The position numbers and the translations under genes are program-made. This document shows, piece after piece, positions 47,001-55,780 of a DNA stretch of 64,000 nucleotides. Location: NCBI RefSeq assembly GCF_963678635.1, contig NC_087062.1, positions 93,411,845-93,475,844 on the forward strand, read 5' to 3'. Position 1 is the stretch's first letter. Each line of letters opens with the position of its first letter. The notes under the pieces are model-generated. The model did no database searches. It was not told the origin of the DNA and saw only the letters and a list, made by a program, of their open reading frames with translations. Origin of the DNA: Symsagittifera roscoffensis (taxonomy: Eukaryota; Xenacoelomorpha; Acoela; Convolutidae).

Positions 47001-49337
47001 AGATGACGTCATGCCGATGTCATCTGAGTTGCTCCAGCTGAGTCCAAAGCTGCCACTGGCCTCGGTGGACGAGTAGTAGTCGGAAACGGATGCAGTGAGA
47101 GTGGCGCTGCGAGACTTGCTCACGGGCGAGTCCTCGAAGGACTCGGGAAATGATGATATGGTGGAAGAGGTGGAGGGAGGAGTTTGCGTTTTAGCCTTGG
47201 ATGGGAGTCTGCCTCTGCGACCACGCAGAGAGTCAGATCTAACCACTGAAACCACAAAAAATGCTTGTTTTTTTTGTTCATTCGCTCTGATAAATCTTAA
47301 CCGCTAAGGTCACATTTTTTAGCATACTGATTATTTGACAGTGAATGTGTGTCTCTATTTTAAGCAACAAAAGAAGCGTTCGACCGATTTAATCATCATA
47401 TTATCGAGAATAATGTATCTTACCGTCCTTAACCATTCCGACTGCTAGACACTTCTGGTACCTGCAGTATTGGCATCTGTTCCTTGTTTTTTTAGTTACT
47501 GCACAATTTTTACTTCCCGAGCATGAGTATGTGTTGCCTTTTTGCACAGTCCTCTAAAATATACCACAAAATTTAAATCAAATGTAGGCAAATATCGTTA
47601 TATTGATTATACCTGGCTGTCATATGATTATACCTCATTTTTGAAAGGAAGTTTAGGCATCAGAACTAACCTTGAAGAATCCTTTGCAACCTTCGCATGT
47701 TTTCACGCCGTAGTGCTGACATGCCGCTTTGTCCCCACATACAGCACACAGAACCTCCTGCCGTTCTATCTGACCTGGCAAGAGAACATTGATCTCCTGT
47801 TGGTGATATGCAGTTGGTTGGAGGCAAGGAGAGTTTGCAGCACTGCTGTCGCTACTGATGGACCATGAGTCATCAACTGATAATGACGCTCCGCTTGCTG
47901 CGCTACCTAAACTAGGTCGCTTGTTTCTTCCCATATGCGGGTGTCCAGGGAGTCCCACGATGCTACCGGTAGGCGACGTCAATGCCGAAGCAAACGGTTT
48001 TTGAGATGAGAAAACAGCAGCTGGGGAGAAATCAACGGACTGCATCGGGTGGTCGAGTCTAAGGTTCTCAGAGGGTCTGCGCTCTAGAAATGACTGGGTG
48101 GCGCCTTTAGAAAAGTTGGGTGGAAGTGCTTGAGTCTGAAACGGGGTTTGTTGCAGATAGTTTCTGCTCAAGTTGCGCATAGCTAGAAGGTCGGCAGGCC
48201 GTTTCCGCGCCATTCCTTGTGCACTAAAATTTGGATCCATCTGGGACTGAGTGCCAACAACTCCCTGCTGCATCTGAAATGCTCCACATGATGTGGTGAC
48301 ATGTTGCTGATACATGTTTATATTGGGGTTGAATGGCTCTATGTCTTCCAGGAAGTCCCACAACTCCCTGTCAATTCTCTGACCTTGACCAGGGTGTTCG
48401 CCTTGAAGATGTCTGGGTGTTCTCTGAGCGTTCATTTCATGAAACTGTTTTGCATTGGCATGCATGAGGAAGTTTTGATGTTGTTGCTGCATGCTCTGTT
48501 CGTGTTGACTTGCTGGGTGGTCCATGCTGAAAATGGAACTAAGGACGGACGAAGAGTTAACATCGTGAAAGAGTAAAGGATGATATGGGTTTGTCGTGTC
48601 CACGCCGTGGATACTGTGTTGTGTGTTTGGAATAGAGAGTGATCGGTAGTTTCCGCGGATGTTGGGATTTACTGGATAAGAAGCATGTCCCGGCGGCTCT
48701 TGTTTCAGCATTCCGCTGCGGAGTGTGTTGTAGATGAAGTTTTTGTCTTCCGTTGAGATTTGGTTTGAAATACTTGGGTTTGGCACCATAGTAGGGTTGC
48801 TGGCCATCATTTGCTGCGAAGAGTCTAATGTATGAGGAGGCGCAGATGCATTGCTTGGTGAAGATATCTGCTGTTCCAACTCTGCGGCCCCACCAGGAAG
48901 GTTATGAGATGGATGCTGGAGGTGCAACGAGGATTCCATCTCCATAGGCTCCGGTTCCGTTGGAGACTCAAAAGAAACGCCCATGATTTCATTCCACTGT
49001 AGAACTGGGCCCGGCTCTTCAGGCGATGTTATTAGTTGGGATGGCTGAAGTGTTTCCTGTTTTACCGTGCGAGTGTCGCTCGTTCGTTCTGCGCCCGATG
49101 GATCATCGAAAGGCAGACTTTGAATTGTCATGTTTCCAGCACTTAGTCGGTGGTGAACTTTGCTTACATCTGATTTTGTTGCTGCTGATGGATGTGAAGT
49201 TGACTGGACCTGGAATGGGTAGCTGGTTGTCTTTTTGACTACGTTTTTGTTGCCATTGTTATTGTTTCCCTGAGTGGATTGGTGGGGTTGCATTTGTCGG
49301 ATTTTGAGTCCCGGTTGTGACAATCGTCTTTTTGTAT
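37840..49337 (-). CDS. NR4A-type orphan nuclear receptor gene, six recognised exons
   Basis: This encodes a nuclear transcription factor of the NR4A (NGFI-B/Nurr1) group. Joined exons are 49,337-47,671, 47,553-47,424, 47,245-46,887, 39,009-38,702, 38,381-38,209 and 38,015-37,840. All splice sites are GT-AG and the phases match. From the first Met in the first exon (codon at 49,293-49,291) the frame is 922 codons. Order: long A/B region (1-515), DNA-binding domain (516 to about 584) with P-box CEGCKG, and the NR4A-type extension [18 protein letters not shown] Ser-rich hinge and a divergent ligand-binding domain (about 675-922) follow. The frame ends at QRLL, short of the usual final activation helix. 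No in-frame stop occurs in any exon, so it is probably functional. The start is uncertain because no upstream exon is proven. Confidence 0.9.
38209..38381 (-). CDS. NR4A exon: ligand-binding domain, helices about 6-8
   Basis: The 173-base exon after acceptor TTTTTAG contains [20 protein letters not shown] and [16 protein letters not shown]. The last part fits the conserved helix 8 Phe-x-Cys-Leu-x-Ala motif of NR4A receptors. The donor is TACG|GTAAGA, phase 1. Confidence 0.82.
38702..39009 (-). CDS. NR4A exon: ligand-binding domain, helices about 2-5
   Basis: The acceptor is TTTTCAG|GAC and the exon starts [16 protein letters not shown]. It includes [20 protein letters not shown] and [15 protein letters not shown], which match the LBD signature region (helices 3-5) where NR4A proteins have a Pro-Gly-Phe followed by an acidic loop and Glu-Ser. 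Divergence is high. The donor is AACAG|GTAAAA, phase 2, continuing into the next exon as Ser. Confidence 0.8.
39767..39820 (+). repeat. Hairpin block 'acccttg...caagggt', copy a
   Basis: A stem of ACCCTTG and CAAGGGT around 'cgttaag', followed by 'attgcatgcgtgtactag' and 'actttttgcc'. The block recurs at 44,378, 46,352 and 50,046, and more loosely at 39,190 and 42,966. Confidence 0.65.
40226..40236 (+). repeat. Poly-G run (11 G)
   Basis: An uninterrupted G run preceded by 'gtgtgggt'. It is a possible G-quadruplex or sequencing-error-prone site. Confidence 0.7.
40440..40545 (-). repeat. Possible tRNA-derived SINE head (weak)
   Basis: On the minus strand a TTTTAGTTGGTATACG stretch resembles a pol III A box. 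About 25 bases on, AGGTTCGAGCCCT closely matches a B box. No full cloverleaf is apparent. Confidence 0.3.
41575..41835 (+). repeat. tRNA-derived SINE-like element, copy 1
   Basis: 'tttggcctagaattaacgc' (about 41,707-41,725) fits an A box. 'ggggttcgattttcgg' (about 41,748-41,763) fits a B box at normal spacing. The block 'tttccttcc...' before it and the tail with 'caatagaaaa' after it are shared with the copy at 42,330-42,545. Confidence 0.5.
42330..42545 (+). repeat. tRNA-derived SINE-like element, copy 2
   Basis: This carries 'cttgacctagatgtaacgcc' (A-box-like) and 'ggggttggagtctcgg' (degenerate B box), in the same order and with the same flanks as copy 1. It starts with the GC palindrome at 42,341-42,357. 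Confidence 0.5.
42331..42362 (+). repeat. GC palindrome repeat, copy a
   Basis: 'caagtggtgcgaagctccg' followed by 'cttcacctctg'. The arms gcgaag/cttcgc (one mismatch here) form a hairpin. The same block recurs at 43,535, 45,954 and 50,754, with partial copies at 44,356 and 61,330. Confidence 0.7.
42966..43030 (+). repeat. Hairpin block, divergent copy
   Basis: 'cgcttgagataagcaagcg' is a perfect 7-bp-stem hairpin whose arms have both changed from ACCCTTG to CGCTTG-type, so pairing is kept. It is followed by 'aagacttttttcgggttgac'. Confidence 0.6.
43535..43568 (+). repeat. GC palindrome repeat, copy b
   Basis: 'cgcaagtgatgcgaagctcc' then 'gcttcgcctctg'. The arms gcgaag and cttcgc are perfect. 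It is preceded by 'cctgtctgctagcttgcaat', as in the partial copy at 44,320. Confidence 0.75.
44356..44372 (+). repeat. GC palindrome repeat, partial copy
   Basis: 'agcgcttcgcctctgtg' keeps only the right arm and the 'cctctg' flank. It directly precedes the hairpin block at 44,378, showing that the two motifs belong to one larger repeat. Confidence 0.6.
44378..44432 (+). repeat. Hairpin block 'acccttg...caagggt', copy b
   Basis: 'acccttgaggtaagtaaggg' then 'tattgctatgggtaccag' and 'actttttcccgtcaacaa'. Confidence 0.65.
44815..45265. repeat. Divergent tandem pair with (GT)n microsatellites
   Basis: Two similar segments of about 345 bp period. Each has 'atggccgcatattg' or a near variant, followed by a (GT)n-rich tract at 44,885-44,930 and 45,223-45,262. 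Several 'tcggcttagtggcc' variants lie between them. Confidence 0.65.
45954..45982 (+). repeat. GC palindrome repeat, copy c
   Basis: 'cgcaagtggtgcggagctcc' then 'gcttcgact', with one arm mismatch. Confidence 0.65.
46352..46412 (+). repeat. Hairpin block 'acccttg...caagggt', copy c
   Basis: 'gcccttgcgatcagcaagag' followed by 'tattgcaatcgtgtactag' and 'actttttcccgtcaacaa'. The downstream part is nearly the same as in copies a and b, while the right arm of the hairpin has one change. Confidence 0.65.
46887..47245 (-). CDS. NR4A exon: C-terminal extension, hinge and start of LBD
   Basis: The 359-base exon begins [17 protein letters not shown], the extension that lets NR4A proteins bind DNA as monomers. 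A Ser/Thr/Pro-rich hinge follows, then [20 protein letters not shown], which fits helix 1 of the ligand-binding domain. The donor ATG|GTATGT leaves phase 0. The next exon lies 7.9 kb away. Confidence 0.9.
47424..47553 (-). CDS. NR4A exon: second zinc finger
   Basis: The 130-base exon starts [11 protein letters not shown] and ends LAVGMVKD plus one base. Cys spacing is C-x5-C-x9-C-x2-C, as in the family. [18 protein letters not shown] is strongly conserved. The loop after the first Cys (SGSKN, AVTKKT) is unusual for NR4A. The acceptor is ATTTTAG and the donor is G|GTAAGA. The flanking introns are 117 and 178 bp. Confidence 0.93.
47671..49337 (-). CDS. NR4A exon: A/B domain and first zinc finger
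   Basis: The acceptor is TTTTAG just above 49,337, after a strong pyrimidine tract, so this is not the first transcribed exon. The first Met in frame is at 49,293. The 515-residue A/B region is rich in Gln, Ser, Pro and Asn, with a Gln/His stretch (MQQQHQNF) and an acidic-aromatic patch ([12 protein letters not shown]), typical of activation regions. The exon ends with [20 protein letters not shown] and CKGFFK, the first finger. The donor AAG|GTTAGT falls after FFK, the position usual for nuclear receptors. The A/B region is well beyond usual NR4A length. Confidence 0.9.
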
Positions 49338-51339
49338 CTAAAAGACCACATAAATAAGTCCCATTGGAAGAAGAAAAAGAAGCAAGAAGAAAAAGAATTA
49401 AGGGAGTGATTGTCTGAATTAACAGATAGACTGTACTGTCTTAAACTTAAGAGTAGAGTGATAGATTTCTAAAACGATTTGACGCAAAACGAACTTATTT
49501 TTAATTGTTACGTAAAAACGTTTTGACCATATGCGAGCTATAGAAAATACTCTGTGACGTCGACAATTACCGTAGATTACATTTACGCACGTCTTTTAGA
49601 GTAAAATGAAAAATTTAAGTAAAAGTTGTCTGGATACGGGCTTTAAAGATGTGCCTTGCACGTCATTTAAAACTACCATCATCATAATTGAGTTTTTCCC
49701 CCTCCTTGGCCGATTTTTTTAATAGTTGAGATAGTTTAAAGGTTGATAACCAAAGTTTATCGTTTCACTTTGATTGGATTCGTTTGAATTTTGGTACTTG
49801 CGGAGTTAACTATTTGAATTGTATTGAAAGAAAGATGTGTGAAACTTTTTTTTCGAGACAGGATGAAACCATACTGAAGAGTCAGCGTCAGAGTATTTTT
49901 TGCAATCAAGTTTGATACCGTAAATACTCAAATCAGTAGATTTTTGTACTTTTCGATTTTTTTCAAAGCCAAAGACTTGAAAAGTGTTCAAGCTCCTGTT
50001 AAAATCACCTAGTGTGAGAAGGAATTTTGAATTCTAGGTGTTTTTACCCTTGAGATTAGCTGGAGTACTTTAGCCTGGTACTTAGACTTTTTCCCCTAAA
50101 CAACTGCGCCAACAATTCGCACATAAGATATACGTGCTTCATTAATAAAATACAAATCCAATAATGGTTTCTAGCATATTGCCTAGAATTAAAGCCCAAA
50201 CTTGGGCGACAAAGATGCTGGGTCATATTCCGACCGGGACCCAATTTTTTTTTAAATTGTTTGGGAAGTTTAATGGTCGGTCTATCGCTGGTCGGCTCAT
50301 TTTTATCGACCAATTTTCTAACTCTTGGATTTTTTTAAAATATAAGCGATTTTTGCTTCAATTGATTTTGAGATTGATTTATCCATTTAGCTCGTAAATT
50401 ACTACCTATAATTTTATATAATTTAATTTAAGTTTTTTCTTCGCTTTTTTAGCGAAAGTAATTTCGGCTGATGTTATGTCGGTTAAATTGCCTCTTAACT
50501 TTGTTTGAAGGTTGAAGAAGTATTTCAATGCGTTTGTGCTTGGGGACGCGCAAGAAACTTTTTTATCTCAAGATTTAATAACCTTGTTTTTTCGGCTCAA
50601 CGGCTGTCAACCCAATTAATGACTGCTTAGTCGCAGCCTAATAATGTTGCCAAGCTGATAAATAGTCAAGTGTACTTGACAAGCGTATAGTATAAAGTTG
50701 ACTTATTAGATTTTGTCCCATTTTCTTTCGACCAGCTGCCCTGCTTTTTGTATTGCAAGTCGTGCGAAGCTTTGCTTCGTCTCTGTTGATTTTTGACTCA
50801 ACGCAAGATCAGGTGCCAGAATTAGGAGGTCAGATAGATACTGTTTTCATGTAAACAACTTGTTTAACAAAATTATTTAGTCAACTATGATATTTCGTCA
50901 CTCAAAAGACATTTCTAACATGTTTGTAATATGAACGCCAAATCTATTCGAAGGCAGTTTAAAAGCTTTTTAACACCTCCGATTCCATTAAACTCCAGTT
51001 CTTTTTCGCTTTAAAGGTTTATTTGACTTGAATGGTTTTTGCCGTTTTAAATTTTTCTAAGGCCTGATTAACTCGTTTTGTTTCTTTTTTTTTAAGGGCA
51101 ATAAGTTTTCTAGTCGTGTATCAGCTTCGATGTGACTAAAAGTTGTTTCGTTTTATCACTAAATTTTCTAATGACATTCTTTTTCGGTCAGTTGTATCTT
51201 CTTAGGCTTATTTGGCTTTGTTTTAAAGCTCTGCTAGTCGTGATTCAAACTGCAATGAAAACTTTTCCGTAACGAGAAAATTAGGGGCAAATTAGTGCAA
51301 TGTCTTTTGGGCTGAAAAAACTCCCTTTACTAGACAGAT
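49338..51339. other. NR4A 5' flank or 5' intron, repeat fragments, no gene
   Basis: The acceptor at 49,338 shows this is intronic at least at its low end. No exon was recognised. It contains a hairpin block near 50,046-50,105, a 'tcggctgatgttatgtcggt' variant near 50,465, and a GC palindrome copy at 50,754-50,796. Confidence 0.6.
50754..50796 (+). repeat. GC palindrome repeat, copy d
   Basis: 'gcaagtcgtgcgaagctttg' then 'cttcgtctctgttga'. The arms are gcgaagc and gcttcgt. It is the only copy on the NR4A 5' side. Confidence 0.65.
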
Positions 51340-52689
51340 TCAATTTAAATTACTCATGCGAGGGGTCTTTTCTCGTCGCACTTGCGAGAGTAGGTGACTT
51401 ATAGTCGCGGACTTTTTTTTTCAGTTATGTTTTTCTTACGCGGAGAATAAAATCTGAAGAACCATCCTCACGATAAAATAGAAAAAAGCTTCGAATCATT
51501 CTGCAGTAATGACTTGATATTGGGTAGCACTTGCACATGTACACATTGCTTGTGTCTAGTATCTGTAGGAAATATTTGAACGCAGGAAAACTAAATAAAA
51601 GTAGGAGAAGGTGGTTGCTGTACAAGTAGAACAGCAGTTTCTGAGCGCTTTGTTCTTTGCAAAACTCAATTAGAAAACCAAATTTCCTTTTTTTTGCGGT
51701 TAACCAGACTCGTCTGATCAAAAAGCGACTTTTTTTCCAGGTGAGCAACTTTCAAACAGAAATACTGATAAAAATTTTCAAATATGAGTTCCGCCTCTGC
51801 CATTAATGAGCACTTCTGCTTTTCAAATGATCATTTTTAAAGAAATTTGTTTTGTTGATGCTTGCTGTAATGTTACGAATTCTGGTCTAGCTTAATTTTT
51901 GTTGGCGAAGAATTGATCAAATTTCGATTTTTTATATAGCGGCATAGTGGCCTCATTATTTCTGGTTTGATGAGCGAAAAAAAGTTCAATATCCGTTTTA
52001 TTTTTATTTTGATAGGAGACTTTGTAACGTTGTTGAGCTTTTACTTTGTTTAGGCTCAACGGGTATCACCATACGTTTCTTTGGCTGTGTTTTAAAGCTC
52101 TTCGATAACAAGAAAACCCTTCGTATCATTTGCTGTGTTTTAAGCTCTTCCATAACAACAAAACCCTTGGTATCATCGGTTGTGTTTTGAAGCTCTTCTT
52201 TGCAAACTTCCAGTTTCAAAAAAAGTTTTTCTGCATAACGCGAAAATTAGGCGCAAAGTTATACTTGAAATACTCCAGTCACAAGACTGAGACTTATTTA
52301 CAATTACTTTTTTGATAGCATCTATTATATATTTAAATGCGGGCTTCACTATCTCGCCATGTTTAAGCGTTTTCAACGTATTATTTTTGCATGTTTAAGC
52401 CATATCGTATGTTGCAATGCTTAAGAAAATTTTTAGATTTTCAAATTATGCAAAATGAACAAATTCAAATTTAGGCCAAATGAACTTTTTCCAAAAATCA
52501 TTCCAAATTTCGCTGATAAGTTTTCAACGTATTGTTTTGTGGTTTTGTGTGCGTAGTTTTACTGCGCTGTTGCATATTGGTTCTTTTCTTTATGTGCAGC
52601 GCATTATAGCTACACTTGAATAATCGCTATGTTATTTTGTTATTTGTGAATTGCAGTTAGGGGGTCAAGGGGGCGATTCTCCTTATTTA

Positions 52690-52985
52690 GTAACACATCC
52701 CCACCCTCCCCCCACCCACATGCATTATATTACCCCTCCCCCTAACCCTAACCCAAACATGATTCAGGACTCCAGGATTGAGGTGAGTAAAACGTGGGTA
52801 ACACAGCTTCATTCTTCATGACATTTGTTTTGTTTCTGCCCCCCCCCCCCCACACGCATTATTATACCCCTCCCTCTCCCCCTCCCCCCTAACCCAAACA
52901 TGATTCAGGACTCCAGGATTGAGGTGAGCAAAACGTGGGTAACACAGTTTCATTCTTCATGACATTTGTTTTGTTTCTGACGAGA
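52690..52985. repeat. Pyrimidine-rich tandem duplication with a telomere-like motif
   Basis: About 141 bp repeated. 'acccaaacatgattcaggac' occurs at about 52,751 and 52,892, each followed by the same 'gaggtgag' and 'aaaacgtgggtaacac' blocks. It includes CCCTAACCCTAACCC at about 52,738-52,753 and a 13-C run at about 52,839-52,851. It is inserted within the first interval of the 0.76 kb array. Confidence 0.85.
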
Positions 52986-53319
52986 TGAGAATGGCAGTGG
53001 ACTAAGAGTTTAAGATTCCGATTTTCCTCGTGTAGGCATGCTTGGGCAATGGTTTGAAGATAAGAAACATTAGGGACTGTAATAGTGATAGGAATGGCAA
53101 ACTCGGTATGTTATTTACGAAGATGCCTAGAGGACATGTAAAAAATACAGAAGATAGGCAACAGCACTCATCCTTGAGGACCCACTTGTATATTTTATTA
53201 CAGTTGCGTGAGTAGGTGCCTTATAATCGCTGACTAATTTTTTAAGTATGTTTTTCTTTTAAGGAGAAAAAAAACTGAGGACCCATCTCACGATAAAATA
53301 GGAAAAAGCTCCTCGGTTC

Positions 53320-54240
53320 ATTATTTGAAAATTATGCACAAAAACTTACTCAAAAAACTGCACTCACAAGACTGAGACTTATTTTTACTTACTCTCGCGA
53401 TAGCTTAGTTTTTATTGCACTTGCGAGAGTAGTTGCCTTATTATTGACAATTTTTTTTTATCTGTTTTTCTTCTAAGGTGAAAAAAGTTAGAGGACCCAT
53501 CTCACGATAAAATTGAAAAAAAAGCTCTTTGATTCCTTTTGCAGAAAAGTCAGAATATTTTGTAGCGTTTGCCCATGTAACGGTTGCTTGTGTTTAGTCC
53601 CTGCAAGAATGATTTGAATATAGAAAATTTCATTAAAAGTAGAAGAAGCTGGTTGCTGTTCAGGTAGTACAGCAATTTATGAGCTCGTTGGTTTTTGCAT
53701 AACTTATTTAGAAAACCAAATTTAACATGTTTTTTTTGCGCTAAGCAAGACTAGTCAGATCAGCAAAACGGCTTTTTTAGAAATTCATTTTTCTGATAAT
53801 CACTTATTTTACGAACTGATCTAAACTAATTTGGGTTTTAAAATAGTTTTTTGAAAAGTTTCGTTTCTTTCTATGTCGGCATTGTGGCTTCAATATTTCT
53901 GGTTTGTTGAGCAAAAAAAAGTTGCATAAACGTTTTTTTGTTTTGATAAGGGACTTTGTATTTTTGTAGCACTAATTTGTAACTGTTTTGACCGTTACTT
54001 ATTTTGGGCTCAACGGTTATCACCGTCGGTATCATCAGTTGTGTTAAAGCTCTTCTTTGCAAAATTCTAGTTTCCCAGAGAACTTTCTGCATAACGCGAA
54101 AATTAGGCCCAAAGTGTTTCTCAAAATACTCCACTCACAAGACTGAGACTTATTTTTAATTGCACTCGCGATAGCATAGTTTTTATTCTATTTGCGAGAG
54201 TAGGAGCCTTATAACTGTTGACTAATTTTTTTAGCATCTG
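53320..54240 (+). repeat. Higher-order repeat block, copy 1
   Basis: This block is nearly identical to 54,857-55,780 at an offset of about 1,536-1,542 bp (two units). Adjacent units are clearly less alike. This indicates duplication of A+B dimers. Confidence 0.85.
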
Positions 54241-54856
54241 TTTTTTTTTCTATGGAGAAAAAATCTGAGGGCGCATCTCACGATAAATTAGGAAAAACGC
54301 TCTTTGATTCATTTTGCAGAAAAAATATTTTGCAGAAATATTTTGTAGCGTTTGCCTATGTACCGATTGCTTGTGTTTAGTCCCTGCAAGAAATATTTAA
54401 AGGTAGAAAACTAGTATAAAAGCAGAAGCTGGTTGCTGTGCAGGTAAAACAGCTATTTCTGAACGCATTGTTCTTTTCAAAAATGATTTAGAAAACCAAT
54501 TTTCACATTCGTTTTGCGGTTAGCAAGGCTTGTCAGTTCAGCAAAAAGGATTTTTTTTAGAGTTTTTTCAATGCTTGCTGTTATTGTACAATTTGATCTA
54601 ACCTAAATTCTGTTTAAAAATAGTTTTTTCGAAGTTTCGATTTATTCTATATTGGCATAATGGCTTCATTCTTTCTGCTTTGTTGCTCGAAAAAAAAGTT
54701 TTTCTACTGTATCCGTTTCTTTGTTCTGATGGGAGACTTTGTAACTTTACTGAGCTTTTTTTTGTTTGGGACACAATGGTTATCAGCGTCCATATCAGCA
54801 GTTGTGTTTTAAAGCTCTGCTTCACAAACTTCTAGTTTGAAAGAAAAATTTCTGCA

Positions 54857-55780
54857 AAATTTGAAAATTATGCACAAAAACTTACTCAAAATACTTCACT
54901 CACAAGACTGAGACTTATTTTTACTTACTCTCGCGATAGCTTAGTTTTTATTGCACTTGCGAGAGTAGTTGCCTTATTATTGACAATTTTTTTTTATCTG
55001 TTTTTCTTCTAAGGTGAAAAAAGTTAGAGGACCCATCTCACGATAAAATTGAAAAAAAAGCTCTTTGATTCCTTTTGCAGAAAAGTCAGAATATTTTGTA
55101 GCGTTTGCCCATGTAACGGTTGCTTGTGTTTAGTCCCTGCAAGAATGATTTGAATATAGAAAATTTCATTAAAAGTAGAAGAAGCTGGTTGCTGTTCAGG
55201 TAGTACAGCAATTTATGAGCTCGTTGGTTTTTGCATAACTTATTTAGAAAACCAAATTTAACATGTTTTTTTTTGCGCTAAGCAAGACTAGTCAGATCAG
55301 CAAAACGGCTTTTTTAGAAATTTATTTTTCTGATAATCACTTATTTTACGAACTGATCTAAACTAATTTGGGTTTTAAAATAGTTTTTTTGAAAAGTTTC
55401 GTTTCTTTTTATGTCGGCATTGTGGCTTCAATATTTCTGGTTTGTTGAGCAAAAAAAAATTACATAAACGTTTTTTTGTTTTGATAAGGGACTTTGTATT
55501 TTTGTAGCAGTAATTTGTAACTGTTTTGAGCGTTACTTATTTTGGCCTCAACGGTTATCACCGTCGGTATCATCAGTTGTGTTTTAAAGCTCTTCTTTGC
55601 AAAATTCTAGTTTCCCAGAGAACTTTCTGCATAACGCGAAAATTAGGCCCAAAGTGTTCCTCAAAATACTCCACTCACAAGACTGAGACTTATTTTTAAT
55701 TACACTCGCGATAGCATAGTTTTTATTCCATTTGCGAGAGTAGGAGCCTTATAACTGTTGACTAATTTTTTTAGTATGTT
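54857..55780 (+). repeat. Higher-order repeat block, copy 2
   Basis: Counterpart of 53,320-54,240. Differences I noticed are single-base changes and homopolymer lengths. Confidence 0.85.

Noticed and set aside
48301-48576. 91-codon plus-strand frame inside the NR4A exon
   Set aside because: It is antisense to the A/B domain, whose frame is supported by splice sites and the zinc finger.
42331-50796. The repeated palindromes as a CRISPR array
   Set aside because: Spacing is irregular (0.4-4.8 kb), the copies are divergent, the context is eukaryotic introns and there are no cas genes.
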